Shown here one piece after another: positions 6,844 through 14,452 of a stretch of 26,096 nucleotides of DNA. A program made the translations under genes and the position numbers. Where the stretch lies: positions 1 to 26,096 of the IMG/VR virus record IMGVR_UViG_3300007542_000163; one strand, given 5' to 3'. This stretch comes from a virus. Position 1 is the stretch's first letter. Every line of letters begins with the position of its first letter. Below the pieces are notes generated by a model, which ran no database searches, was not told where the DNA came from, and saw only the letters and a program-made list of their open reading frames with translations.

Positions 6844-7311
6844 ATGAAAAAAAAGGATATTAAAAAACAAATAGAACCAGCTAAACTTATTATTTTATCA
6901 TATTTAAATGCTAAGTATTTAAAAATTCTTGATACAGACATTAGATATGATAATGAAAGTTACGATTTATTACCTCGTCAACAAGATAAAATATTTATAA
7001 AAGGATATACTGGTGTAACAGTAGATTATATTCGTAAATATTTATTTAATAATAAAGTTAATAAAGATATATTAATATCAATATTAATGGATTTATTAAA
7101 AGAAGAAAAAATTAATGTAATTTATTGTCATAATGTTAAAAGATTAGTATTTGAAAATAGAAAATATACTAGACATTCTTTATTTACTTTAAAATATTTT
7201 ATAGATTATATGGTAAATAATGAAGGATATAACTATTATGATGAAGCTAAAAAGTTTTATAAAGTATATAGTATTTTAAAATCTAATTTATTTGATAATA
7301 ACAATGATTGA
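6844..7311 (+). CDS. unknown 155-residue protein in intron P9.2; its stop spans the 3' splice site
   Basis: Encodes 155 residues, basic at the N-terminus (KKKDIKKQ) and mostly helical, with Tyr-rich helices in the C-terminal half. There is no LAGLIDADG, GIY-YIG or HNH motif, so it is not an obvious homing endonuclease. A maturase-like RNA-binding role would be conceivable because of its basic charge. The ORF is bracketed by the arms of a 17-bp perfect inverted repeat. Its TGA (7309-7311) uses the last two intron bases and the first exon 2 base, so the ORF is complete only in unspliced RNA. A helix YIRKYLFNN with a following leucine-rich helix vaguely recalls the unknown proteins encoded at 5362 and 8589. 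Confidence 0.6.
   Translation: MKKKDIKKQIEPAKLIILSYLNAKYLKILDTDIRYDNESYDLLPRQQDKIFIKGYTGVTVDYIRKYLFNNKVNKDILISILMDLLKEEKINVIYCHNVKRLVFENRKYTRHSLFTLKYFIDYMVNNEGYNYYDEAKKFYKVYSILKSNLFDNNND
7282..7298 (+). repeat. right arm of 17-bp perfect inverted repeat (intron P9.2)
   Basis: TCTAATTTATTTGATAA pairs without mismatch with 6816-6832. It lies inside the last codons of the ORF at 6844-7311 and immediately upstream of the terminal intron sequence ending in G7310, bringing the 3' splice site close to the core. Confidence 0.85.
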
Positions 7312-8252
7312 AAACACAAATAACCGATTGGTTATTTTTTCTCAATACTATTCAACAAGTAATAGATAATAAATTAAATATTAAACTTAAAATATTTTAT
7401 TTTTCTTTAGAAATGTCAAAAGAAGAGAAAATGTTGGCTGCATTCTCAAACATCCTCTATATAAAAGAAGGAGTTAGAATTGCACCAAAAGATCTTCGTA
7501 GTACTAAAGCTGATAAAATTTTAAGTGAAGAACATTTACAACTAATATCAAAATATCAAGATTATTTCGCTAGAATAGAAGAAATAGTATTATTTATAGA
7601 TGATATTAGAAATCCTACAGGAATATATAAATTTGTAAGAGAATATGCTTATGCCAATGGCACTCAGCATAGAAAAAGCATAGAAATGAATGGGTCGACT
7701 ATAGAAATCGATGATTACTATGAAGCAAATGATCCAGAAGAATATGTTATGATTATGATTGACCATATAAGTTTAATTTCCACAGAAATGCAAGGTGGAA
7801 AACAAATGAACTTACATGAATCAATTGTAAAACTATCTTCTGATTATCTTATAAAACTTAGAAATAAGTATAATTATATTCCTGTAGTGATACAACAACA
7901 AGCATCATCTCAAGAATCTGTAGAAAATATGAAAGTCGGTAGATTAAAACCTACAATGGATGGCTTAGGTGATTGTAAACTCACACAGAGAGATGCTAAT
8001 GTTATATTAGGATTGTTTAGTCCTTTTAGACATGAAATAAAAGAATACTATGGATATGATATTACTTTCTTTAAAGATAATATTAGATTTTTAGAAATTC
8101 TAGGTGGTAGAGAAGGTGGTGGTGGAACAACTTGTCCATTATATTTTGATGGAGCAGTTAATTATTTTACTGAATTACCTCTACCAAGTGATGATAAAAG
8201 TTTAACAAAATTTGTTAATTTTATTAAAACAATAATAAGAAAAGACATATAA
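7311..8252 (+). CDS. dnaB: DnaB-type replicative helicase, exon 2 (residues 56-368)
   Basis: Encodes 313 residues beginning with KTQ, which completes the Walker A loop begun in exon 1. The spliced product has 368 residues, essentially a RecA-like C-terminal domain of the SF4 helicase family without the DnaB N-terminal domain. Visible motifs are H1a FYFSLEMSKEE, Walker B VMIMIDHISLIS, the H3-like IPVVIQQQASSQ and the H4-like RDANVILGLFSPFRHE. It would form the hexameric ring that unwinds the fork. A frame from TTG at 7308 is open, but it would begin inside the P-loop and give a nonfunctional enzyme, so splicing is needed. The stop is 2 bases before the next ATG. Confidence 0.92.
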   Translation, partial: KTQITDWLFFLNTIQQVIDNKLNIKLKIFYFSLEMSKEEKMLAAFSNILYIKEGVRIAPKDLRSTKADKILSEEHLQLISKYQDYFARIEEIVLFIDDIRNPTGIYKFVREYAYANGTQHRKSIEMNGSTIEIDDYYEANDPEEYVMIMIDHISLISTEMQGGKQMNLHESIVKLSSDYLIKLRNKYNYIPVVIQQQASSQESVENMKVGRLKPTMDGLGDCKLTQRDANVILGLFSPFRHEIKEYYGYDITFFKDNIRFLEILGGREGGGGTTCPLYFDGAVNYFTELPLPSDDKSLTKFVNFIKTIIRKDI

Positions 8253-8254
8253 TT

Positions 8255-8575
8255 ATGTTAGGAAATAGATTTAATAATAACAAATTAAAATGGTCTTTAG
8301 TCAGTTGGAAAGCATTAGAACCTTTAGTACAGGTTCTAATGTTCGGAGCTGAAAAATATGATGACCATAATTGGAAAAAAGGGTTAAAATATACAGAAAC
8401 TTGTGAAAGTTTACAACGTCATTTAAATTCTTTTTTAGAAGGAGAAGATAATGATAAAGAAAGTAAATTATCACACGTGGGACATATTTTATGTAATGCA
8501 ATGTTTCTATCATATATGACTTTATTTAGAAAAGATTTAGATGATAGATATATAGATAAAAATTTTAAAAAATAA
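8255..8575 (+). CDS. dATP/dGTP diphosphohydrolase-like protein (DUF5664 family)
   Basis: Encodes 106 residues with the family pattern: KWSLVSWKALEPLVQVLMFGAEKY, DDHNWKKG, then ESLQRHLNSFLEGEDNDKES and LSHVGHILCNAMFL. The EGED motif with the following D and the conserved His residues form the metal and nucleotide site in this MazG-like all-alpha family. Relatives in phages with 2-aminoadenine DNA (MazZ) hydrolyse dATP or dGTP to the monophosphate. Many ordinary phages also carry the family, and no PurZ is seen in this window. It probably adjusts the dNTP pool together with the ribonucleotide reductase encoded further on. Length and motifs are intact. Confidence 0.8.
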   Translation: MLGNRFNNNKLKWSLVSWKALEPLVQVLMFGAEKYDDHNWKKGLKYTETCESLQRHLNSFLEGEDNDKESKLSHVGHILCNAMFLSYMTLFRKDLDDRYIDKNFKK

Positions 8576-8588
8576 TAATTAAATAAAA

Positions 8589-9218
8589 ATGAGAGAACAT
8601 AGTGATTATCATTGCTATTATTTTATTGATATTGGTAAAAAAGATTTAGTACAAATTAGTAATACTGCTTGTTGGGCTGGAATAAGAGATCCAAAAGACT
8701 ATTATTATTATTCAAATACTAAAATAGATCATTGGGGTAGTCGTGAAAGGGTTCATTATAAAGAATCTATTCCTTATATTTATATTGATTTTTTTAGAAC
8801 TAAACATAATTCTTTAATTAATACAAAAGTATTATTAAAATTTATTAATGAAATAACAGAATGTAAAATTGTAACTATAAATAAAAAAAGTTATATAAAA
8901 TATAAATTAATAAATGATAATCATTATTATAGTAATTTAGTATTATTAAATTTTATTAGAATGATTTGGTATAAACCACCTCTTTTTAATCATGAACAAT
9001 TTTTTAAAGATATTAGAAAAAAAGATATTACTATAGAGGATGCATTATATTTTTTAATGGATATGACTAAAATCAATGTTTTACCTCCTGGCAGAGGTTA
9101 TGCAAATTATTTAGATCATTCTTTAATAACACCTGGAATAATACCAAAACATTCTAAATTATTATTTGAATATAGAGGTGAACGTATGGATCAATTTTTA
9201 ATACAAAAAATAGAATGA
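8589..9218 (+). CDS. unknown 209-residue protein, possible paralog of the 5362 gene product
   Basis: Encodes 209 residues, Tyr/Asn/Lys/Ile rich, without a recognised domain. It begins MREH and contains CWAGIRDPKD at about 28-37 and a hydrophobic helix NLVLLNFIRMIW. A PPGRGYANYLDHS segment follows in the C-terminal third. The intron-borne protein from 5362 shares the MREH start, an IRD segment and a similar helix in the same order. Its stop overlaps the next gene start by 4 bases (ATGA at 9215-9218), so translation is probably coupled. Function is unknown. Confidence 0.65.
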   Translation: MREHSDYHCYYFIDIGKKDLVQISNTACWAGIRDPKDYYYYSNTKIDHWGSRERVHYKESIPYIYIDFFRTKHNSLINTKVLLKFINEITECKIVTINKKSYIKYKLINDNHYYSNLVLLNFIRMIWYKPPLFNHEQFFKDIRKKDITIEDALYFLMDMTKINVLPPGRGYANYLDHSLITPGIIPKHSKLLFEYRGERMDQFLIQKIE

Positions 9219-9604
9219 GATATAAACAATTAAAAAAGATTTATTTAGCTATATCATATACAGGAATGTGTGAAAATAGTTATAAACAAGCTAATAAAGC
9301 ATCTGTATTAATATTAAACCAAAGATTAAATGTATTTAGTCCAATTACTCATTCACATCCATTAACTTTATTGGAAGGATATACAGTACCTCATACATGG
9401 GATTATTGGCAACATATAGATTATCAATTTATAGATTGGTGTGATGAATTATGGGTATTAATACCAAAAGAAGGTATAGAAATGCTACGCAAATCAACTG
9501 GAGTAAATGCAGAGATTAAATATGCTAAAGAATATAATAAAGATGTAAGATTTATTGAAATTAAAGATAATAAATTATATTTCAATATATCTATAAAATG
9601 GTAA
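9215..9604 (+). CDS. DUF1937-family protein (nucleoside deoxyribosyltransferase-like fold)
   Basis: Encodes 129 residues with YLAISYTG near the N-terminus, then an AN..SV helix, VFSPITHSHP, a TWDYWQHID segment and CDELWVLIPKEGIE. STGVNAEIKYAKE completes the pattern. This series fits DUF1937, a phage-common family thought to adopt the flavodoxin-like fold of nucleoside 2-deoxyribosyltransferases. The acidic residues in WQHID and the EI..A segment would sit at the active site. A role in nucleotide or small-molecule turnover is likely from fold and context, but the substrate is not known. It begins inside the stop of the previous gene. Confidence 0.75.
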   Translation: MRYKQLKKIYLAISYTGMCENSYKQANKASVLILNQRLNVFSPITHSHPLTLLEGYTVPHTWDYWQHIDYQFIDWCDELWVLIPKEGIEMLRKSTGVNAEIKYAKEYNKDVRFIEIKDNKLYFNISIKW

Positions 9605-9621
9605 AGTAAAAATTTAAAACA

Positions 9622-10092
9622 ATGAATAAACAAGAAGTAAACAGTTTAGAAAAATTAGAATTATATTATAATAAATGTAGAAAAATAAGACTTGAGAATA
9701 CTACTTATAATGATATTCAAAAAGTTATTGATCAAGTTATTGAAGGTAAAGAAAAAACTTATTTTTCTAAAGGTGGTCATCAATGTGGACATGGTCATTA
9801 TAGATCATTAGATGATGTTATTAAAGTTTGTAAATATTATTTTCCAGAATATTCTCTTAAACAAATATTAATAGAAATTTTAAATTATTCAACTAGTAAA
9901 TCTAATATTGCTAAATATCCAAGACCTTTATATTTACAATTTTGTTATTGTGCAAATATAAGAAAAGATAATTTTAGAGGGTTTGCTACTTGGAATTATG
10001 ATAGTTTTGAAAAAAGTTTACATAGAATTAATATATTAGATCAAGGTTTTATAAATTATAATATTACTTTACAAGAAATAATAAATAATTAA
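9622..10092 (+). CDS. unknown 156-residue protein with a Cys/His-rich loop
   Basis: Encodes 156 residues. A helical N-terminal third leads into the loop GGHQCGHGHY (about 52-61), whose His and Cys residues could bind a metal ion. A helix RSLDDVIKVCKYYF and a second aromatic part (LYLQFCYCANIRKDNF) follow. The general make-up (a helix after a polar loop, then a Cys/aromatic segment) recalls the unknown proteins encoded at 5362 and 8589, though similarity is weak. No known family is recognised. It is the last gene before a short G-rich gap leading to the Sak4-like gene. Confidence 0.6.
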   Translation: MNKQEVNSLEKLELYYNKCRKIRLENTTYNDIQKVIDQVIEGKEKTYFSKGGHQCGHGHYRSLDDVIKVCKYYFPEYSLKQILIEILNYSTSKSNIAKYPRPLYLQFCYCANIRKDNFRGFATWNYDSFEKSLHRINILDQGFINYNITLQEIINN

Positions 10093-10123
10093 ATAGTGGG
10101 GGTATAGGTCGGATGATGATGAA

Positions 10124-10900
10124 ATGATAGAATTACCAATAAAAAGAACAGATGCAATTAGGGTTAATCCTAAAACAATGGTCATATTTAGTCAACCAAA
10201 AATGGGTAAAACCACAGTGGTATCAGGTTTAGATAATTGTTTAATGATTGACTTAGAAAAAGGTAGTGATTTTGTTAATGCTTTAAAATATGATGTAGTT
10301 AGAACAGCAGAAGCTGAAGGTAAACTACCTATAATTATATTAAAAAAATTAATTGACACTATCAAAGAAGCAAATGCTAAAAAAGGAGATTATGTATATA
10401 AATATATAGCAATAGATACAGTAACAGCCCTTGAGGACATTGTATTACCTTTAGCAAATAAAACGTATAGAGATACTCCAATAGGACGTAATTGGGTAGG
10501 AGATGATGTTACAACTCTACCTAATGGTGCAGGATATAGATATACAAGAGAAGCATTAAAGACAGTTTTAAATGAACTAGAAAATATATGCGATACTCTA
10601 ATTATTTTAGGTCATACTAAAGATAAACTAATCGAAAGAGAAGGCAAAGAAATGAATGAACGAGGCTTAGACCTAACAGGCAAAATGGCTGGTATTTTAT
10701 GTTCAAAAGTAGATGCTATAGGTTATCTTTATAGACATGAAAATGAAACAATTATTAATTTTCAAGCATCTGAAAGTTTATTATGTGGAGCACGTAGTGA
10801 ACATTTAAAAGGTGTAGAAATAGTAGTTGCAAAGTCTGATGAGGCAGGACAAATTAAAACAGATTGGTCTCAAATATTTATAAATAATAAAAAACAATAA
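10124..10900 (+). CDS. Sak4-like RecA-fold ATPase (putative recombinase)
   Basis: Encodes 258 residues. Walker A is FSQPKMGKTT (about 22-31, K29), lacking the first Gly as is common in this family. Acidic IDLEKGSD follows at about 42-49. The Walker B strand YIAIDTVTAL (about 94-103, D98) is typical of the phage ATP-binding family PF13479, to which Sak4 single-strand annealing proteins belong. Later strands end in LIILGHTKDK and DAIGYLYR. Sak4-type ATPases work with the phage SSB in recombination, and the very next gene is SSB, 8 bases downstream. This arrangement is frequent in phages and strengthens the call. The start gives MIELPIKR; the 5' gap of 31 bases is unusually G-rich. Confidence 0.85.
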   Translation: MIELPIKRTDAIRVNPKTMVIFSQPKMGKTTVVSGLDNCLMIDLEKGSDFVNALKYDVVRTAEAEGKLPIIILKKLIDTIKEANAKKGDYVYKYIAIDTVTALEDIVLPLANKTYRDTPIGRNWVGDDVTTLPNGAGYRYTREALKTVLNELENICDTLIILGHTKDKLIEREGKEMNERGLDLTGKMAGILCSKVDAIGYLYRHENETIINFQASESLLCGARSEHLKGVEIVVAKSDEAGQIKTDWSQIFINNKKQ

Positions 10901-10908
10901 TATAAAAG

Positions 10909-11472
10909 ATGTTTGATTTAAACGAAAAGAAATTTGGAGGAACTGTTATTTTTAATAATGGTCAAGGTGGTAAAGTTGATAATGTAATGATTTCTGTGGA
11001 AAAGAAAAAGGCTGAAGATCCTGATACTTATCCAAGTTATAAATTAATTGTTGAAGATTCTAATGGTGGTAAGCTTAATGGTGGATTTTATTATCCAAAA
11101 GCAGACCCTAATAAATCTGATGATGATAATGCAAAAAGAGAAGTTAGAGAAGTAGGTAGAGTTGTAAGTATTGCTAAATCAGTAATGGGTGCAGACTATG
11201 ATTTCCCTAAAGTAGGTAGTTCAAAAGAAGCTTTTGATGTTCTTTTTAAACTAATTAATGATAATGCAGGTGCTAAAAAGTATAATGTATTTGTTACCTA
11301 TGGTACAACAGGTTATGCTAAAAAATATATGGAATTAAGATATTTTGATTTCATTGAAGATGCCTCTACATCAATTAGTAGATTAAGATCTAAGCCAGGT
11401 GATTTATTAGAAAGAATTGAGCAAGATGCTCCTTCTTCTGATTCAGCATCAGGTAATAATGATTGGGTATAA
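10909..11472 (+). CDS. ssb: single-stranded DNA-binding protein
   Basis: Encodes 187 residues. The N-terminal half is rich in short beta segments (GGTVIFNNG, YKLIVEDSNGG), compatible with an OB fold. The C-terminus is a flexible, Ser/Asp/Gly-rich tail ending in NNDWV, resembling the acidic tails by which SSB proteins recruit partners. Position directly after a Sak4-like ATPase and before the primase agrees. It would coat single-stranded DNA at the fork and during recombination. The sequence is far from bacterial SSB, so the call rests on features and context. An intrinsic terminator follows 7 bases after the stop, suggesting that it ends a transcription unit. Confidence 0.72.
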   Translation: MFDLNEKKFGGTVIFNNGQGGKVDNVMISVEKKKAEDPDTYPSYKLIVEDSNGGKLNGGFYYPKADPNKSDDDNAKREVREVGRVVSIAKSVMGADYDFPKVGSSKEAFDVLFKLINDNAGAKKYNVFVTYGTTGYAKKYMELRYFDFIEDASTSISRLRSKPGDLLERIEQDAPSSDSASGNNDWV

Positions 11473-11479
11473 TATTAAT

Positions 11480-11504
11480 AGGGGGCAGAAATGTCCCCTT
11501 TTTT
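11480..11504 (+). terminator. intrinsic terminator after ssb
   Basis: AGGGGGC (11480-11486) pairs with GTCCCCT (11493-11499), seven pairs including one G-U, around the loop AGAAAT. A run of six T follows (11499-11504). This is the only classical GC-rich stem with T run noticed in the window. It separates the Sak4/SSB pair from the primase. Confidence 0.85.
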
Positions 11505-11531
11505 AAACCTTAATTAATATACTATAAAATT

Positions 11532-12563
11532 ATGAACTTAAATAAAAAATTAGTAACAAAAGAAGGATTATTACAACACATTCAAGATATAGATGTTTTT
11601 AGATTTTATAGTGGTAGAGAAGTAGAATTAAAAGTAGCTATTCATTCACCAATAAAAGCTGAAGAAGCTCCATCATTTGGATATTTCATAGGAGAAAGTG
11701 GTGAAATATGTTTTAAAGATTTTAGATTAGGTGCAGGTGATTTTGTAAAACTTGTACAATTAAAATTTGGTTTAAATTATTTTGAAGCATTAAGTAAAAT
11801 AGCAATAGATTTTGATTTAAGAGATGAATTTATTGTTAAAGATTTAGAAAAATCTTCTGGAACTTATGATCCAGATAATTTTAAAAATAAGAGTGAGATT
11901 CTAAAAGATATCCAACAACATAATCTAGGTAAAAAAAGAAGAGCATGGACAGCTCAAGATTATGCTTTTTGGTTACAATTTGGTATTGATCAAGAAACCT
12001 TATCAAAATATCATGTAGATCCAATTGATTATATTTTTATAAATCAGAAACCAATTTATGCCAATAAATACGCATACGCCTTTACTGAGAATAAAGATAA
12101 AACAGAGACCTACAAAATTTATCAACCTTTTAATAAAGATTATAAATGGTTAAATAATCATAATGATTCAATATGGCAAGGATGGGAACAATTACCTGAA
12201 AAAGGAGAACTATTAATCATTACAAAATCTTTAAAAGATGTAATGGCAATTGATAGTCTATTAGGTATACCTTCTGTTGCTTTACAATCTGAATCAATTA
12301 AACCAAAACCATATGTTGTTAATGAATTAATAGATAGATTTGAAAATATTCTTCTATTATATGATAATGACTTTGATAGTGATATTAATTGGGGCAGGCA
12401 ATTTGGAGAGAAATTATCATCTGAATTTAATTTTCGTCAAATAGAAATTGATGAAAAATACAAATCAAAAGATTTTAGTGATTTAGTTAAAAATAAAGGA
12501 ATTAAAGAATCAAAACTTATACTAAATAGTATGATAGAAGATGCTTTAGACTGTCCTTTTTAA
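11532..12563 (+). CDS. DnaG-like DNA primase with Toprim domain
   Basis: Encodes 343 residues and would make RNA primers for the helicase-bound replisome. The N-terminal 100 residues resemble a CHC2-type domain (SPIKAEEAPSFGYF, FKDFRLGAGDFVKLVQ), but the zinc-binding Cys/His set is missing. The Toprim region lies at about 226-285: LLIITKSLKDVMAID stands where the EGxxD motif is expected, and ILLLYDNDFDSD supplies the DxD acids. The usual motif Glu is thus replaced by Lys or Ser, a change I associate with several phage primases of this type. The gene begins 28 bases after a terminator, so a promoter should lie in between; ACTATAAA is the only visible candidate. Confidence 0.82.
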   Translation: MNLNKKLVTKEGLLQHIQDIDVFRFYSGREVELKVAIHSPIKAEEAPSFGYFIGESGEICFKDFRLGAGDFVKLVQLKFGLNYFEALSKIAIDFDLRDEFIVKDLEKSSGTYDPDNFKNKSEILKDIQQHNLGKKRRAWTAQDYAFWLQFGIDQETLSKYHVDPIDYIFINQKPIYANKYAYAFTENKDKTETYKIYQPFNKDYKWLNNHNDSIWQGWEQLPEKGELLIITKSLKDVMAIDSLLGIPSVALQSESIKPKPYVVNELIDRFENILLLYDNDFDSDINWGRQFGEKLSSEFNFRQIEIDEKYKSKDFSDLVKNKGIKESKLILNSMIEDALDCPF

Positions 12564-12575
12564 AAATATAAAAAT

Positions 12576-12962
12576 ATGTTAGTAGCAGTATATGGTAGTT
12601 TAAGAAAAACATTATCTAATCATAGAGTATTAGATGGTGCAAAATATATGGGTAATTACGAAAGTGAACCTATTTTTAGTATGTTTGATGTTGGAGCTTA
12701 TCCTGCAATCAAAGAAAGTGGTAATACTTCTATAGTATTGGAAATTTATAGAATTACTGATGATATATTATCACGTTTAGATACATTAGAAGGTTTTGAT
12801 GTAGATGAACCAGATAGTTGTTATTATGTAAGAACAGTAATTGAAACTCCATTTGGAGAAGCTTATATTTATACTTTTCCTCATTCTACAGATCATTATA
12901 AACAAGTACAAAACGGAGATTGGACTGAATACACAACAACAAAAGAATTTATAAATGTATAA
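12576..12962 (+). CDS. gamma-glutamyl cyclotransferase-like (AIG2/GGCT) protein
   Basis: Encodes 128 residues of the BtrG/GGCT fold. The substrate-binding loop VYGSLR is at 4-9, and the catalytic Glu is expected in LDTLEGFD (about 68-75). Later elements are YYVRTVIETPFGEAYIYTF. Members cleave gamma-glutamyl amines to release pyroglutamate and a free amine; BtrG does so to remove a gamma-glutamyl protecting group in an antibiotic pathway. It opens a six-gene run of amide-forming and amide-breaking enzymes and overlaps the ATP-grasp gene by 8 bases. I infer that it removes a gamma-glutamyl group made by the cluster. Length and motifs look complete. Confidence 0.87.
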   Translation: MLVAVYGSLRKTLSNHRVLDGAKYMGNYESEPIFSMFDVGAYPAIKESGNTSIVLEIYRITDDILSRLDTLEGFDVDEPDSCYYVRTVIETPFGEAYIYTFPHSTDHYKQVQNGDWTEYTTTKEFINV

Positions 12963-13785
12963 ATATTTTAGACCTAATATTAGAAGTAGACATCCTTCAC
13001 ATGCACCTTTAAAACAAAGAGGTACATTTCCATTATTTCCATTTAAATCTGTAGTAAGATTTGGTTCTTTAACAGAGTTTAATGATGGTAGAATAGAACT
13101 TAATACAGTTGAAGCTATTAAAAATTCATCTAGTAAATTATTAATGAAAAAATGTTTTACTAATAATATGGTTAAAACTGCAGATTGGTGGTTATATAAT
13201 ACTGATGAAGGTATTTTTAATTTACCAAATGAAGAAGGTGTAGAAATGTCTCAATTACCTTTTCCTATTATATCTAAATCTTATTTTGGTAGTAGAAATC
13301 AAGGTAATAAAAAACACGATAACAAAGAATCTTTAGAAGCTTGGTTAGTAGGTAAAAACTTAGATAATTATCTTTTTGAAAAATATTATAATTATGCAAG
13401 AGAATATAGATTACATATCAGTAAAAATGGTTGTTTCTATACTTGTAGAAAAATGATTAAAGAAGATACGCCTCAAGAAGACAGATGGTTCAGAAATGAT
13501 GAACATTGTGTATGGATATTAGAAGAAAATGAAACTTTTGATAAACCTATAAATTGGGATAAAGTAATTGAAGAATCAGTAAAAGCATTACAATCTGTTG
13601 GTTTAGATTTTGGTGCTGTAGATTTAAGAATACAGTCTTCTAGAGATAAAAATGATGAAATTAGAAAAGATCCTGATTTTATCATTGTAGAAATTAATTC
13701 AGCTCCATCATTTGGAGATGTAACATTAGGTAAATATAAAACAGAATTAACAAAATTATTAACACAAAAATATAATGGAGAATAA
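12955..13785 (+). CDS. ATP-grasp ligase
   Basis: Encodes 276 residues. The N-terminal part carries an SVVRFGSLT segment (32-40). The central region FEKYYNYAREYRLHI (about 141-155) provides the strand pair around ATP. The C-terminal half shows the metal-binding signature: DFGAVDLRI (218-226) and IIVEINSAPS (243-252, E246 and N248). These are the ATP-grasp catalytic elements, which activate a carboxylate as acyl phosphate for attack by an amine. The substrate is unknown. The gene overlaps its neighbours by 8 and 11 bases, a strong sign of coupled translation. A phage cluster combining ATP-grasp, COOH-NH2 ligase and amidotransferase was described by Iyer and colleagues (2009). Confidence 0.82.
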   Translation: MYKYFRPNIRSRHPSHAPLKQRGTFPLFPFKSVVRFGSLTEFNDGRIELNTVEAIKNSSSKLLMKKCFTNNMVKTADWWLYNTDEGIFNLPNEEGVEMSQLPFPIISKSYFGSRNQGNKKHDNKESLEAWLVGKNLDNYLFEKYYNYAREYRLHISKNGCFYTCRKMIKEDTPQEDRWFRNDEHCVWILEENETFDKPINWDKVIEESVKALQSVGLDFGAVDLRIQSSRDKNDEIRKDPDFIIVEINSAPSFGDVTLGKYKTELTKLLTQKYNGE

Positions 13786-14440
13786 AAGAAAATTAAAAAT
13801 AGGAGTGGATCGTGGTTTTTCTAGTGCATATAAATCTTTTTTAGAAGAAATATTTGAAATAGAAGCTGTCCCTTTTAAAACTTTATTAAAAACTGGTGAA
13901 AATGTATCTCTATTAGTATTTACAGGTGGAGAAGATGTAACACCTGCATATTATAATGAAGATGCAGGTAGTAAAACATTTTCTAACAATACTAGGGACA
14001 AAGAAGAATTTGATATAGCACGTATGTATAATCATTTACCTAAATTAGGTATTTGTAGAGGTTCACAATTTTTAACTGTTTTAGCAGGTGGTAAACTTGT
14101 TCAACATGTTAATGGTCATGCTAATGGAAATCATTTAATTGAAACCTCTAATAGACAAACTTTTGAAATTACATCTACTCATCATCAAATGATGTTTCCT
14201 TATATATTACCTTATACAAGTTATGAAGTAATAGCATGGGCAGATACTTTTAAAAGTGATACATATTTAAATGGTGCTAATCAAGAAATGGAAATTCCTG
14301 AAATGTTTTTAGAACCAGAAATTATATATTACAAAAATAAAAGAGCATTAGCTATTCAAGGTCATCCTGAAGCTTCTAATTGCCCAAATAGTACAAAAAA
14401 GTATATTTTAAAATTAATAGAACAATATTTAACAAAATAA
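13775..14440 (+). CDS. class I glutamine amidotransferase-like hydrolase (peptidase C26)
   Basis: Encodes 221 residues. The nucleophile elbow is LGICRGSQ (91-98, C94), and the remaining triad is in IQGHPEA (194-200, H197 and E199). The oxyanion part FTGGEDVTP lies at 49-57 and the STHHQMM segment at about 134-140. This pattern fits gamma-glutamyl-gamma-aminobutyrate hydrolase relatives (PuuD) more than synthetase-bound glutaminases. It could either cleave a gamma-glutamyl amide or supply ammonia. It overlaps the ATP-grasp gene by 11 bases and lies 12 bases before the COOH-NH2 ligase gene. All catalytic residues are present. Confidence 0.88.
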   Translation: MENKRKLKIGVDRGFSSAYKSFLEEIFEIEAVPFKTLLKTGENVSLLVFTGGEDVTPAYYNEDAGSKTFSNNTRDKEEFDIARMYNHLPKLGICRGSQFLTVLAGGKLVQHVNGHANGNHLIETSNRQTFEITSTHHQMMFPYILPYTSYEVIAWADTFKSDTYLNGANQEMEIPEMFLEPEIIYYKNKRALAIQGHPEASNCPNSTKKYILKLIEQYLTK

Positions 14441-14452
14441 AAATAAATAGAC

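Larger units (their letters stand above)
4963..7310 (+). ncRNA. group I intron (subgroup IA-like) in the helicase P-loop, carrying five ORFs
   Basis: A self-splicing core can be assembled by eye. P1: exon GGGT (4959-4962) with GCCC (4970-4973). P2: 4974-4981/4988-4995. P4: ACGGGG (5039-5044) with TCCCGT (5941-5946). P5: 5050-5062/5924-5936. P6: GCCGT (5947-5951) with ACGGT (6075-6079). P7: GACTA in the R-like GTAGAGACTAAAT (6085-6089) with TAGTC (6767-6771). P8: 6744-6748/6753-6757. P9: 6776-6793 with a GTGA tetraloop. P9.1: 6794-6816. P9.2: 6817-6832/7282-7297. Candidate P3: AAACTC (4997-5002) with GAGTTT (6738-6743). The last base is G7310. TTT (4967-4969) can pair with exon 2 AAA as P10. 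An extra stem between P7 and P3' is typical of subgroup IA; here it holds the endonuclease gene. Splicing activity is inferred. Confidence 0.88.

Noticed and set aside
4963-7310. Two tandem introns or a helicase pseudogene instead of one intron
   Set aside because: Only one set of core segments (one P4/P4', one R-like, one P7') is present, and the stems pair across the inserts. The P9.2 repeat ends 12 bases from the exon 2 junction, so one intron explains the region.
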